Notes: generated from the letters alone by a model not told the origin. 30,774 nt of DNA from JAGOEX01 sp964630905 (GCA_964630905.1 CAZVWR010000037.1:1-30774); one strand, 5' to 3'; positions 8,427 through 18,003 are shown, numbered from the stretch's first letter. Made by a program: numbers and translations.

Positions 8427-11400
8427 GATCTTTAATTCTCGCATCGGTAACTAATCGCAGAATAACCATTTTTCTTGTTATCGCATTAGTAATTGCCGGT
8501 TTTGCAAGCTATTATATCATGCCAAGACAGGAAAATCCTGATCTGAAACCTTCAATCGCTCTTGTTACCGCTGTATATCCGGGGGCGATCCCTGCTGATG
8601 TTGAGAAACTTGTGACAAAAAAGATAGAAGATGCCGCAAGTGAGATAATAAACTTTGAAAGTGTTGAAAGTTTTTCAAAGAACAGCACTTCAATTGTCAT
8701 CATAAGAATTGATGCAAATGCTGATAGAGACAAGACATGGACAGACTTAAGGCAGAAGATCGATGATATTGTTCCGGAACTTCCTGAAGGGTGCTGGAAA
8801 CCGCAGATATTCACAAATCTCGGTGAAACGGCAGGAATGATACTTGCCATTTCCGGGTCGAATTATAATTACGACCAACTTGAAGCTTTTGCCGAAAGGT
8901 TCAAAGAAAGGCTCGTTGAAGTTGACGGAGTGAGAAGGTTCGATATTGCAGGCAAGATCGATCGTGAAGTAGTGGTTGAGATCGAATCTGAAAGACTTAA
9001 CAGCTATCAGCTTTCATTTGAAGATGTTTTCAGAATACTGGCAGCCCAGAACATTGAAATACCTTCAGGTGCCATAAAATTCCCGCAAGGAAGGGTAAAT
9101 GTGAATGTTCCGGGCATTTTTGAATCAATAAACGATATTGAGAATGCAATAGTTGATGTTTCACCCCGGAACGGATCTGTCGCAAGAATAAAAGATTTTG
9201 CAAAAGTTGAGATGCGTCTGAAGGATGACGCTGTAAAGACAAGGCATAACGGTAAAGATGCCATTCTTCTTTCAGGTTATTTCCAGGAAGACAGAAATGT
9301 TGTGATCATCGGAAAAACGGTAAGAGAGATACTTGAAGAAGTAAAATCGACACTTCCTCCCGATCTTGAAGTGTCTGAAGTTCTCTATCAGCCGGATGAT
9401 GTGAAAGAGGCGGTAAGCGGATTCATGATGAATCTTCTTCAGGGGATGCTTTTTGTAATAATTGTGGTTTTTCTCGGTATGGGACTGAGAAATGCGGCTA
9501 TCGTTGCAACAGCTATTCCTCTGTCAGTACTTATTTCGTTCATTGTAATGGCACTGACCGGCATTCAGATACACCAGATATCAACAACCGCACTGATAAT
9601 TTCACTTGGAATGCTTGTCGATAATGCCATTGTCATATCAGATGCGATACAATACAGGATCGATAACGGTATTGACAACATCAACGCCGCTGTTGACGGT
9701 GCTATGGAATCAGCGGTTCCTGTTTTTACCGCAACCCTGACAACTGTCGCGGCTTTTACCCCTCTTCTTTTTCTTCCCGGACAGATCGGGCAGTATGTCA
9801 TTGCAGTTCCCCAGCTTGTCATGATTTCACTTACCGCTTCATATTTTGTGGCAATGTTCGTGACTCCTGCGTTAGCTTCAATACTTTTTGTTCCTGATAA
9901 AAGTGCAGGTTCAAAAAGAGATTCGATGATAAAAAGAGTTTTTGCATATCTTCTGAATAAAGGACTTCTCCACAGGTGGAAAACGGCAGGACTTTCCTTT
10001 TTAATATTCTTTGTCGTTATGATACTCGGATTTATGTTTTTACAGCTCAGATTTTTTCCCAATACAGACAAAAACATTGTTTACATAGATATTGTTTCTG
10101 AAATGACAGATATTGACAAAACAGATGCAATTACAACTGAGATCGAAAAAATTGTGAGCTCTCAACCTGAAGTTCTGCAATATACGACATCCGTCGGAGA
10201 CGATATCCCCAAATTCTACATTGCCATGATGCCTAAAGCCGCTTCAGTTGATTACTCACAGATAATGATGAGAGTAGATCTAAAAAATGGGGGAAGGTTC
10301 AGATCAAAAGAGGATTTTGCCTTTGATCTCCAGAAAGTTCTCAATTCAAAAGTCAGCGGTGGAAAGATCAAGGTTAAAGTCCCGCAGCAGGCCGAACCGA
10401 TGGCGGCTCCTGTCATATTCAGAGTAAACGGTGAAAATCCTGAACACATTGCAAAAGTGGTCAGTGATCTGGAAAAAGAGATCTCTGAAATTGATGGGAC
10501 AGTTGATGTGAGAAACAACTCTCTGAAAGATGCCTATGAATTTTCCGTTGATATAGATCCCGATTCCGTCAGCAGTCTCGGAATTCTCAAATATGATGTT
10601 CAAAGGCAGGTGAACATCGCTTTAAAAGGCGCATCCCCGACTGTTTACAGAAAGGCCGGAAAAGAGTTTGATATTACTATTAAAAGCAATATTTCAAGTA
10701 AAGAAGACCTTGAAAATCTTGCTGTAAAATCATCTCTTGGCGGACACAAGGCACTACTTAAAGAGTTTGCCGGTATCAAGCTTGAAAGAAGGACTGTCCA
10801 GATAAACAGATACAACAGAAAGCTCAGCACCGCTGTCCTTGCCGATGTTGTCCCCGGTTACGGAGCACCGCACATTTCGATCAACGCTCAAAGGAACATA
10901 ATTCCAAAGATCGAAAAACTTTCAACTTCTATCGACGAAGATGGGGAGCTTAACAATATAGTTAAAAATTTCGGGTATTTAGGTGTGGCATCCTTAGTTG
11001 CGCTGCTCATAATATATATCATACTTGTGATCGAGTTCAACTCGATAGTTCAACCTGTAATAATCCTTCTCACCGTTCCCCTTTCACTTATCGGTTCAGC
11101 ACTTGGACTCATGATATTCAACCAGCCTTTCTCATTTACCGCGTTCCTTGGAATATCAAGTCTTATCGGAATAGTGGTGAATAATGCGATATTAATAATC
11201 GAGTTCCTTAATATGTACAGATCAAAAGAAAAAGATATTGTGACAGCTTCAAAAACAGCAGTTTCAAGAAGGTTCAGACCAATAATGTTAAGCACTGTAA
11301 CAACTGTAATGGGGCTGGTGCCGCTTGTAATATCAGGGAGCACTCTTTTTGAGCCGATGTCTGTCAGTTTAATGAGCGGTCTTCTTGTTTCGACACTTCT

Positions 11401-11461
11401 TACACTTATTGTTGTTCCTGTGGTTTTCGTAATGATAGAAGGGGAAAACACCCTGTCTTAA
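8423..11461 (+). CDS. RND family efflux pump, inner-membrane transporter
   Basis: 1012 residues, the usual AcrB/HAE1-type length with two homologous halves. TM1 is near residues 10-30 (ITIFLVIALVIAGFASYYIM), followed by a large periplasmic porter domain, a TM2-6 block (about 330-480), a second porter domain and TM8-12 (about 850-1005). TM4 carries LGMLVDNAIVIS with Asp400-Asn401, where AcrB has Asp407-Asp408. TM10 carries IGIVVNNAILIIEF with Asn920, where AcrB has Lys940. One proton-relay acid is therefore kept, and the second acid and the lysine are both Asn. It would export compounds or lipids using proton flow with the adjacent adaptor. The stop TAA shares TTAA with the convergent dxr stop. 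Confidence 0.93.
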   Translation: MRSLILASVTNRRITIFLVIALVIAGFASYYIMPRQENPDLKPSIALVTAVYPGAIPADVEKLVTKKIEDAASEIINFESVESFSKNSTSIVIIRIDANADRDKTWTDLRQKIDDIVPELPEGCWKPQIFTNLGETAGMILAISGSNYNYDQLEAFAERFKERLVEVDGVRRFDIAGKIDREVVVEIESERLNSYQLSFEDVFRILAAQNIEIPSGAIKFPQGRVNVNVPGIFESINDIENAIVDVSPRNGSVARIKDFAKVEMRLKDDAVKTRHNGKDAILLSGYFQEDRNVVIIGKTVREILEEVKSTLPPDLEVSEVLYQPDDVKEAVSGFMMNLLQGMLFVIIVVFLGMGLRNAAIVATAIPLSVLISFIVMALTGIQIHQISTTALIISLGMLVDNAIVISDAIQYRIDNGIDNINAAVDGAMESAVPVFTATLTTVAAFTPLLFLPGQIGQYVIAVPQLVMISLTASYFVAMFVTPALASILFVPDKSAGSKRDSMIKRVFAYLLNKGLLHRWKTAGLSFLIFFVVMILGFMFLQLRFFPNTDKNIVYIDIVSEMTDIDKTDAITTEIEKIVSSQPEVLQYTTSVGDDIPKFYIAMMPKAASVDYSQIMMRVDLKNGGRFRSKEDFAFDLQKVLNSKVSGGKIKVKVPQQAEPMAAPVIFRVNGENPEHIAKVVSDLEKEISEIDGTVDVRNNSLKDAYEFSVDIDPDSVSSLGILKYDVQRQVNIALKGASPTVYRKAGKEFDITIKSNISSKEDLENLAVKSSLGGHKALLKEFAGIKLERRTVQINRYNRKLSTAVLADVVPGYGAPHISINAQRNIIPKIEKLSTSIDEDGELNNIVKNFGYLGVASLVALLIIYIILVIEFNSIVQPVIILLTVPLSLIGSALGLMIFNQPFSFTAFLGISSLIGIVVNNAILIIEFLNMYRSKEKDIVTASKTAVSRRFRPIMLSTVTTVMGLVPLVISGSTLFEPMSVSLMSGLLVSTLLTLIVVPVVFVMIEGENTLS

Positions 11462-12612
11462 AGAACTCTTTTAGCGAAAGTTTCTATTTCATCAATAAAT
11501 TCTTCTATTTCCTGAATTGATGAAGGTGCCACCCTGCCTGCGAATTTTTCAACGGACCTTGTGACTATTTCGTGGATACCTTTTATCTTTATTTCATTTT
11601 TAAGGAACTTTTCAACGGCGATCTCATCGGATATTGCATAGGCAACCATTCCTGAAAAATCTCTTTTATTTAATAATTCAAATGCCTTGTGTAAAAGCGG
11701 ATATTTGATCAGATCAGGCGGAGAGAACTTCATTTCACGGTTTTCAAACCTGAATTCCATATCGGGAAATTTCTCAACTACCGGAAGCATTTCAGGATAG
11801 CTCATTGCAGCGGCTATGGGTACAAGCATATTGCCGACAGCATTCTGAGAAACCGCTGACCCGTCTTTGAACATGATGGCGGCATGGACATCAACGCTTG
11901 GATGAACAAGAACTCCGAGCTTTTCAGGCTCAATGTTGAAAAGCCAGAAAGCTTCAAAAAGTTCAAGACCCTTATTAAGCATTGTGGCACTGTCAACAGT
12001 CACCTTTTTTCCCATGTTCCAGACAGGGTGGGCAAGTGCTTTTTGTGCATCGGCTTCAAGCATTTCGTCTTTTGACATATTTCTCAATGCTCCGCCGGAA
12101 GCGGTAATATAAACTTTATTTATCCTTGATCTGTCACAGTTCTCTAAAAGCTGCATCAATGCGGCATGTTCACTGTCTATCGGAATGATCCTTGACCTGT
12201 CGGATGTCACCTTATTTCCAAGATAAAACCCTGCAATTACTAAAGATTCTTTGTTTGCAAGGCAGACCGGAATGTTTCTTTTTACTGCTTCAACGGTTAT
12301 TTTCCACCCCTGTTTTCCCGGAAGCGCCATGACAATTTTATCAGGATTAAGATCAAGAAGCCCGATAAGCTCCGCTTCACCTGAATAAACTGTTCCATGA
12401 AAATCTGAGATTTTGCTTTGATCATTTTTTGAAGCGATTGCAAGAGCTTTGACAGAGGGATGTCTTTTAATGATGGTGTTAAGTAATTCAACATTGTTTC
12501 CTGCACTGGCACCGATGAGCTCAAATTTTTGAGGAAAAGCTGAAATTATCTTTTCTGAATTTGTGCCGATCGAACCGGTTATTCCGAATATTATTATCTT
12601 TTCAGAACACAT
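11458..12612 (-). CDS. dxr: 1-deoxy-D-xylulose 5-phosphate reductoisomerase
   Basis: 384 residues, normal for the family. It converts DXP to MEP with NADPH, the first committed step of the non-mevalonate isoprenoid pathway, in the cytoplasm. Visible motifs are the NADPH-binding FGITGSIG near the N-terminus, LANKESLV, the metal-binding IPIDSEHA, TASGGALR, AHPVWNMGKKVTVDSATMLN with the following KGLELFEAFWLF, and VHPSVDVHAAIMFKDGS. It is the last gene of the minus-strand cluster starting at pyrH. Its start overlaps the end of cdsA by 11 bases. Its TAA overlaps the convergent RND stop by four bases. Confidence 0.95.
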   Translation of the reverse strand: MCSEKIIIFGITGSIGTNSEKIISAFPQKFELIGASAGNNVELLNTIIKRHPSVKALAIASKNDQSKISDFHGTVYSGEAELIGLLDLNPDKIVMALPGKQGWKITVEAVKRNIPVCLANKESLVIAGFYLGNKVTSDRSRIIPIDSEHAALMQLLENCDRSRINKVYITASGGALRNMSKDEMLEADAQKALAHPVWNMGKKVTVDSATMLNKGLELFEAFWLFNIEPEKLGVLVHPSVDVHAAIMFKDGSAVSQNAVGNMLVPIAAAMSYPEMLPVVEKFPDMEFRFENREMKFSPPDLIKYPLLHKAFELLNKRDFSGMVAYAISDEIAVEKFLKNEIKIKGIHEIVTRSVEKFAGRVAPSSIQEIEEFIDEIETFAKRVL

Positions 12613-13468
12613 AGCTCTTTATCAGAAATGAAATGAATACTACTGCAACCGAAACAACAAGAGAATCTGTCCTGTCAAGAAGTCCGCCGTGACCCGGGAA
12701 AAGAGTTCCTGAATCTTTTACATTCGCACTTCTTTTTATAAGGGATTCAACAAGATCTCCAAGCTGTCCGAGGGTTCCGATAAGAAATGATACGGCAAGA
12801 ACAAAAAGGAGATTTTCGTCTTTTAACAGGGTGAAATGAAAAACAGCGCCCATTATCATTGAGAATAATGTGCCTGAAACTGCACCTTCCCATGTTTTTT
12901 TCGGTGAAATGGCCGGAGCAAATTTGTGTTTTCCGAAGAATCTTCCTCCGAAATATGCGGCTGTATCGCATATCCATGGTGTTACAAGGGCAAATGTCAG
13001 CCAGTGGTGGTGAGTTCCGTAACTGCGGATAAGAGGAAAGAGTCCGAATGTCATTCCGAAATAGAAAAAGCCGAAGAAATATATCACCATTCTTTTGAAT
13101 TTTATCTCTGTTGCATCTTTTCCATAAAGTGAAAAGACCGGTATCAGAACTGCCGAAGAGAAAACGGCAAGAAAGAACTGTTTCATAGGTTGGAACAATC
13201 CGTCAACTTCGCCCACAGTTATGCTGGAAAGTTTCATCAGTGCGCTCATGCCGCTTAACGATTCGATCATGAACATCATGATGACTGCAATAAGAATGAA
13301 AAACGGGTGTTTCCTTTCATTGAACATTGTCAGGTATTCAGAAAATGTGAAAAAGGCGACTAGAAGTATCAGATAAAGAAAGAAATTGTCAGGAAGAAGA
13401 TAAACTATGCCCAGCACAACGGGCATCAGCGAAAGGCCTGTTACATACCGTTTCCAGTCTTTAAGCAT
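12602..13468 (-). CDS. cdsA: Phosphatidate cytidylyltransferase
   Basis: 288 residues, an integral membrane enzyme making CDP-diacylglycerol from phosphatidic acid and CTP for phospholipid synthesis. Seven or eight hydrophobic segments run through the protein. The C-terminal family signature is clear: SPKKTWEGAVSG, then GDLVESLIKRSANVKDSG, followed by PGHGGLLDRTDSL with its metal-binding acids. It starts one base after the uppS stop and overlaps dxr by 11 bases. An AGAGGTT ribosome site sits before the ATG. Confidence 0.95.
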   Translation of the reverse strand: MLKDWKRYVTGLSLMPVVLGIVYLLPDNFFLYLILLVAFFTFSEYLTMFNERKHPFFILIAVIMMFMIESLSGMSALMKLSSITVGEVDGLFQPMKQFFLAVFSSAVLIPVFSLYGKDATEIKFKRMVIYFFGFFYFGMTFGLFPLIRSYGTHHHWLTFALVTPWICDTAAYFGGRFFGKHKFAPAISPKKTWEGAVSGTLFSMIMGAVFHFTLLKDENLLFVLAVSFLIGTLGQLGDLVESLIKRSANVKDSGTLFPGHGGLLDRTDSLVVSVAVVFISFLIKSYVF

Positions 13469-13469
13469 T

Positions 13470-14231
13470 TTAACCTCTTTTCATCTGTTCAGTCGTTTTT
13501 CCGAATCTTCTTTCCCTTGAAGCATAGTCAACAAGAGCTTTAATGAATTCAGGTTCCTTGAAATCGGGCCAGAGAATATCTGTAAAATAGAATTCTGAAT
13601 ATGCCGTCTGCCATAAAAGATAATTTGAAAGTCTTATTTCGCCGCTTGTTCTAATTACGAGGTCAGGATCAGGAATGTCCCATGTAAAAAGAGATCCGCT
13701 GAACATTTTTTCATCAATATCCTCTAATCTGACATTTCCCGAAAGAACTTCCTGTGCGATCTTTTTTGCGGCTGAAATGATCTCAAAACGGGACCCGTAA
13801 CTTAAGCACAGAGTCATTGTCATCACCGGATCATTAAGTGAAGTTTCATTAATAAGTGACTTTATAGTCGCTGTTATATTTTCAGGGAACCGTGACAGGT
13901 CGCCGATGACATTGAATCTGATATTGTTCTTAAGAAGTGTTTCCCTTTTTTTGTTCAGAAATTCATCAAGCATGTTCATAAGTCCGCCGACTTCTTCAAC
14001 CGGTCTGTTCCAGTTCTCTGTGGAAAATGCGTAAAGTGTGAGATATTCTATGCCGGCTTTGCGGCAGAATGAAGTTATTCTGTCAACACTGTCAGCACCT
14101 TCGCGATGTCCTTTCAACCTGTTCATAAGACGCTTTTTAGCCCATCTTCCATTGCCGTCCATGATGATTGCAATATGACGGGGGAGCCTTTCCTTGAGGA
14201 GCCCGTTTTCTTTAAGAAACTTTTCTGTCAT
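13470..14231 (-). CDS. uppS: Isoprenyl transferase (undecaprenyl diphosphate synthase)
   Basis: 253 residues. It extends farnesyl diphosphate with isopentenyl diphosphate to the C55 carrier lipid used in peptidoglycan and surface polysaccharide synthesis. Motifs are HIAIIMDGNGRWAKKR (catalytic Asp25), LTLYAFSTENWNRP, and DLVIRTSGEIRLSNYLLWQ followed by YSEFYF. IRTSGE replaces the commoner IRTGGE. It precedes cdsA by one base. The upstream ribosome site is weak (AAAGGTT about 11 bases before ATG). The gene before it is the J-domain protein, not frr as in the usual order of this cluster. Confidence 0.95.
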   Translation of the reverse strand: MTEKFLKENGLLKERLPRHIAIIMDGNGRWAKKRLMNRLKGHREGADSVDRITSFCRKAGIEYLTLYAFSTENWNRPVEEVGGLMNMLDEFLNKKRETLLKNNIRFNVIGDLSRFPENITATIKSLINETSLNDPVMTMTLCLSYGSRFEIISAAKKIAQEVLSGNVRLEDIDEKMFSGSLFTWDIPDPDLVIRTSGEIRLSNYLLWQTAYSEFYFTDILWPDFKEPEFIKALVDYASRERRFGKTTEQMKRG

Positions 14232-14249
14232 AATAGCGGCAACCTTTAA

Positions 14250-15164
14250 TTATTCAGATTTTTCGGGTTTGGGTGCAACTTTCTGTGTTGCTTCTTCCAT
14301 AAGCTTTGTGAGATAACTGTTGTTCTTTTCCATTGACATTGCCATTTTAAGCTGTGTTATTGCAGACCTGAAATCTCCGCCGTCCATTGCTTTTTTAGCA
14401 AGTACTGCAAATCTTCTTGCCTGATCGTTCTGTACCGCATCTTCAGGATTTTCCTTGTAAGCAACCTTGTTTCTGAAATCAAATCTTTTGATATCCGGAT
14501 TTTCAGTAAGCATCTTGTCATATATAACTTTTCTGTTCGGGTGGGAGAGAACCGAATATGCTTCGTTCGCCCTCTTTGTTATCTCATACACCATGGTTTT
14601 TACATCAGCAGGGACATTTCTGAACTTATCAGGGTGATATTTTCTTGCGATAGAGATATATTTCTTTTTCATGTCTGCTACAGATACCGTTCTTTCTATG
14701 CCGAACAGCTGATAATAGTTAAGGTTATCCATGCTTTTGAAGAAGTCGACTATCGAATCGAGGAAATCTTTTGTAATTATGTCAGGAACCTTCGCTTTTC
14801 TTTCAGCTCTGTCAATAATGTCGTTTATTGCGTTTAGAAGAGAATCACTGTTCAGCGGGAGTTTGAAAAAAGCAGCCGCACCGTATTTTAAAGCTATGGC
14901 ATCAGTTACTTCCGGACCCTCATTGACACCCAGAAGAATGAAATTCTGAACTTTTCTTATCACAGGAAGAGCTTTCAGCCACACACCTTCAAAAAGAAGG
15001 CTTGATACGATCATGAGGGTATAAGAAGAGAGGTCAACGCTGGAAAGTTCTTTTATTTCAAGAACCCCCAGACATTCACAGTCGTTCACCTTGGAAGCAA
15101 TGAACTTTTCAAGTGATCTCAAATACTTCTCATCTTTCATGCAGATAACTATCTTTGCTTTCAT
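14250..15164 (-). CDS. Pseudo-receiver/J-domain fusion protein with TPR-like tail
   Basis: 304 residues. Residues 1-120 resemble a CheY-type receiver (beta strands KIVICMK, YTLMIVSS, NFILLGV, and AAFFKLPLNS with the conserved Lys-Pro), but the phosphoacceptor Asp position is Ser (LMIVSS), so it should not be phosphorylated in the standard way. Residues about 149-218 are a J domain with helix II, the HPD tripeptide at 177-179 and the EAYSVLSHPNRKVIYD helix. Residues about 250-290 look like one TPR hairpin. J domains stimulate Hsp70 ATPase; the short Hsp70 gene ends three bases upstream, so they are probable partners. The start has a GGAG seven bases ahead, inside the end of the Hsp70 gene. Client unknown. 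Confidence 0.82.
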   Translation of the reverse strand: MKAKIVICMKDEKYLRSLEKFIASKVNDCECLGVLEIKELSSVDLSSYTLMIVSSLLFEGVWLKALPVIRKVQNFILLGVNEGPEVTDAIALKYGAAAFFKLPLNSDSLLNAINDIIDRAERKAKVPDIITKDFLDSIVDFFKSMDNLNYYQLFGIERTVSVADMKKKYISIARKYHPDKFRNVPADVKTMVYEITKRANEAYSVLSHPNRKVIYDKMLTENPDIKRFDFRNKVAYKENPEDAVQNDQARRFAVLAKKAMDGGDFRSAITQLKMAMSMEKNNSYLTKLMEEATQKVAPKPEKSE

Positions 15165-15167
15165 CCG

Positions 15168-16697
15168 TTACTCCAAACCAAGTATATTTAATGAAATTTT
15201 CTGAATTTTTCCTGTTTCGAGATCAACAGCGCTGATGTTTAGGACCCCGTTAGTGTCAACTTCGAACTTAACTTCGACTTTCAATTCTCCTCTTTTTGCC
15301 TTTCTCAGGTCAGAAAGAACAAGGTCACCCATCAAATGGGATTCGCTCTTGTTCCTTGCGTCTCCCTGGAATATCTCAATTTTGACAGCTGTCTGATTAT
15401 CTGTAGCATTTGTAAAAACGCTTGTCCGCTCGATCGGAAGAGGTTCGTTTTTTTCAATTATTATTTCAATGTAGTCACCGATTGTTCCGACACCGACTGA
15501 AAGGGGAATTACATCCAGAAGCACTGGGGCAGCCTCACTGTAACCGCTTATCAGTGTGTGTCCAAGAATGCTTGCGCCCATTGAGATTACAAGGACTGTC
15601 TCTATTCCGAAATAAGGGGGCTGGCCAAAGAATTCAGTAACTTTATGCTGTACATAAGGTATTTTAGTAGAGCCGCCGACAAGTATGACTGCGTCGATCT
15701 GGTTTTTTTCAACATGGGCATTTTCAATGGCATTTGCGGTTATGTCAAATGTCCTTTGTATGATCGGTTCGATGATTTCCTTAAAAAGTTCGCGGTCGAT
15801 GATCCTTTCATAATCGGCATATTTGTTTTCGCCCAGCGGTATCATATTTTTGATCATGACCTTGATCTTGTCCTGAGTGGAAAGAGATATTTTTATCCTT
15901 TCCGCTTCAGCAAGAAGTATTGTCATCATTTCATTGTTCATATCCATGTGGATATTGTAGTTTGCTTCAATGTCCACGACCATGAACTGTACAAGTGCCG
16001 CATCAATATCATCTCCGCCCAGAAAACTGTCTCCGGCAGTTGAAAGAACTTCAAAAAAGTTGTCCCTCACTTCAAGCACTGTTATATCAAAAGTTCCGCC
16101 GCCGAAATCAAAAACGGCAATCTTCTCATTCAGATTGTTGCCGAATCCGTATGCAAGGGCAGCAGCGGTAGGTTCATTGATTATTCTCAGGACATTCAAA
16201 CCGGCCAGTTTGCCTGCATCCTGAGTTGCTCTTCTTTGTGCTTCGTTGTAATTTGCCGGAACGGTTATGACGGCATCGCTCACTTCAAATCCGAGATAAT
16301 CGGTTGCCGCCTTTTTTGCTTTTCTCAGTACTAAAGAAGATATCATCTGCGGAGTGACCCTTTTGCCGAAGATCTCTATTTCAACAGAATCGTTCTTTCC
16401 TCCGACGACTTTGTAAGGGAACTTTTTAGCATATTTAATCGTTTCAGGATGGCTGTATTTGCGTCCGATTATCCTTTTTATGCTGTAAATGGTATTTATT
16501 GGATTGAGATGTCTTCTGTCCTTGGCTTTCTTGCCGACAAGAATGTTCTTACCTTCATTGAGAAATGAAACGACTGACGGCATTATCTTTCCTTCTTCTT
16601 CTCCTTCGATCGGAATGACAGTGGCCATCCCGTCTTTAACGATCGAAACTGTTGTTGTTGAAGTTCCGAGGTCTATTCCAAGAACATATTCTGACAT
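15168..16697 (-). CDS. Short Hsp70 (DnaK paralogue lacking the lid)
   Basis: 509 residues against about 640 for DnaK. The ATPase domain is complete: phosphate-1 loop GIDLGTSTTTVSIV (7-20), INEPTAAALAYG (173-184), phosphate-2 loop FDFGGGTFDITVLE (196-209) and adenosine-binding LVGGSTKIP (339-347). The linker LLDVIPLSVG (393-402) leads to a beta-sandwich substrate domain with DNQTAVKIEIFQG and VLNISAVDLETG. The protein ends at residue 509, right after the beta-domain, with no helical lid or EEVD-like tail. It is probably a specialised chaperone serving a limited client set with the adjacent J protein. A GGAGAG site lies between its start and frr, 12 bases apart. Main DnaK must be elsewhere. Confidence 0.9.
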   Translation of the reverse strand: MSEYVLGIDLGTSTTTVSIVKDGMATVIPIEGEEEGKIMPSVVSFLNEGKNILVGKKAKDRRHLNPINTIYSIKRIIGRKYSHPETIKYAKKFPYKVVGGKNDSVEIEIFGKRVTPQMISSLVLRKAKKAATDYLGFEVSDAVITVPANYNEAQRRATQDAGKLAGLNVLRIINEPTAAALAYGFGNNLNEKIAVFDFGGGTFDITVLEVRDNFFEVLSTAGDSFLGGDDIDAALVQFMVVDIEANYNIHMDMNNEMMTILLAEAERIKISLSTQDKIKVMIKNMIPLGENKYADYERIIDRELFKEIIEPIIQRTFDITANAIENAHVEKNQIDAVILVGGSTKIPYVQHKVTEFFGQPPYFGIETVLVISMGASILGHTLISGYSEAAPVLLDVIPLSVGVGTIGDYIEIIIEKNEPLPIERTSVFTNATDNQTAVKIEIFQGDARNKSESHLMGDLVLSDLRKAKRGELKVEVKFEVDTNGVLNISAVDLETGKIQKISLNILGLE

Positions 16698-16709
16698 TCT
16701 TCTCTCCGG

Positions 16710-17273
16710 TTAAAGTTCAATAATGTCGTTTTCTTTGACTTTCGCTATATCATCAAGTTTTTTAATGAAATCATTGAGATCTTTCTGAACTTTGTCAGAA
16801 AATTTTTTCTCTTCGTCTTCAGTTATCTCCTTATCCTTTTCCGCTTTTTTTATCTCGGCGAGGGCGTCTCTTCTGAGATTTCTCATACTTATTCTGTATT
16901 TTTCTGTAAGCTGGTGGAGCTGTTTAACAAGATCTTTTCTCCTTTCTTCGGTGAGTGAAGGAACCGGAACTTTTATGTTGGCACCGTCGTTTACGGGATT
17001 GAACCCGAGGTTTGCATTTCTGATGGCAGTCTCAACGCCCTTGAGAACAGATCTGTCGTAAGGCTGAACGAGAATGAGCCTTGCATCGGGAGTTGTTACT
17101 GAAGCCATCTGATTAAGAGGTGTTCTTGCTCCGTAATAGTCAACGAAAATGCCGTCAAGGAGTTTGGGTGTCGCTTTCCCTGTTCTGTACTGAGCTATCT
17201 CAGTTTTGTAGGCGTCGATCGACTTTTCGAACTTGTCTTTAAGGTCATCAAAAAAAGCTTTCTGCTCGAACAT
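16710..17273 (-). CDS. frr: Ribosome recycling factor
   Basis: 187 residues, close to the usual 185. With EF-G it splits post-termination ribosomes. The three-helix bundle signature is seen in AQYRTGKATPKLLD, YYGARTPLNQMASVTTPDAR, NLGFNPVNDGANIKVPVPS and LTEERRKDLVKQ, plus the ISMRNLRRDALAEIKK helix. The start is set at 17273 because GGAGG lies five bases upstream; the TTG four codons earlier is part of that ribosome site. It follows pyrH by 19 bases, the conserved arrangement. Confidence 0.96.
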   Translation of the reverse strand: MFEQKAFFDDLKDKFEKSIDAYKTEIAQYRTGKATPKLLDGIFVDYYGARTPLNQMASVTTPDARLILVQPYDRSVLKGVETAIRNANLGFNPVNDGANIKVPVPSLTEERRKDLVKQLHQLTEKYRISMRNLRRDALAEIKKAEKDKEITEDEEKKFSDKVQKDLNDFIKKLDDIAKVKENDIIEL

Positions 17274-17292
17274 GTTAACCTCCAAATATTAT

Positions 17293-18003
17293 TCAGTTTG
17301 TCACCATACTACCGGTTTTATTATCAGTGAGTGCCTTGAAAATATTACCTTTTTCGAAAATGTTTATGATCTTTACAGGGAGACGGTTCTCTTCGCAGAG
17401 TGAAAGAGCGGTCATATCCATAACCCTGAGTTTTTTCTCGATAGCTTCCTGATAGGTTGTTTTCTTGATGAATATTGCATCCTTATATTTATTTGGATCC
17501 TTGTCATAAAGTCCATCGACCTTGGTTGCCTTTAACAGCACTTCGGCCCCTATCTCAGCTGCTCTCAGTGCCGCCGCGGTATCGGTCGTGAAGTATGGGT
17601 TGCCTGTTCCGGCCCCGAAGATAACGATACGCCCTTTTTCAAGGTGTCTTAAAGCACGGCCTCTGATGAAAGGTTCGGCAACTTTATTAATTTCGATCGC
17701 AGTCATTGTCCTTGAAGGCATGCCTGCCGCTTCAAATGCCGCTTTTAAAGCCAGACTGTTTATCACTGTTCCGAGCATTCCCATATAATCGCCGGTAACT
17801 CTGTCAAGCCCTGTCTCGGCGTTCGCGTTCAAACCTCTGAAAATATTGCCGCCGCCCACAACGATGGCGATCTGGACACCGTTTTCATAAACCGGTTTGA
17901 TCTCGTTTGAAAGATAGGTGAGAAAATTCTGGTCTATCGGTTTTCCGTCAGTAGCAAGAAGTGCCTCGCCGCTTAATTTTAATAGTATTCTTTTATAAAG
18001 CAT
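17293..18003 (-). CDS. pyrH: UMP kinase
   Basis: 236 residues; E. coli PyrH has 241. It phosphorylates UMP to UDP for pyrimidine nucleotide supply. Motifs: LLKLSGEALLATDG near the N-terminus, AIVVGGGNIFRG, DYMGMLGTVINSLALKAAFE, FGAGTGNPYFTTDTAAALRA and LLKATKVDGLYDKDP. The start at 18003 has GGAGG five bases upstream; the in-frame ATG at 18015 is part of the sequence that holds this ribosome site and is unlikely to be used. It is the first gene of the minus-strand cluster through dxr. Confidence 0.96.
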   Translation of the reverse strand: MLYKRILLKLSGEALLATDGKPIDQNFLTYLSNEIKPVYENGVQIAIVVGGGNIFRGLNANAETGLDRVTGDYMGMLGTVINSLALKAAFEAAGMPSRTMTAIEINKVAEPFIRGRALRHLEKGRIVIFGAGTGNPYFTTDTAAALRAAEIGAEVLLKATKVDGLYDKDPNKYKDAIFIKKTTYQEAIEKKLRVMDMTALSLCEENRLPVKIINIFEKGNIFKALTDNKTGSMVTN

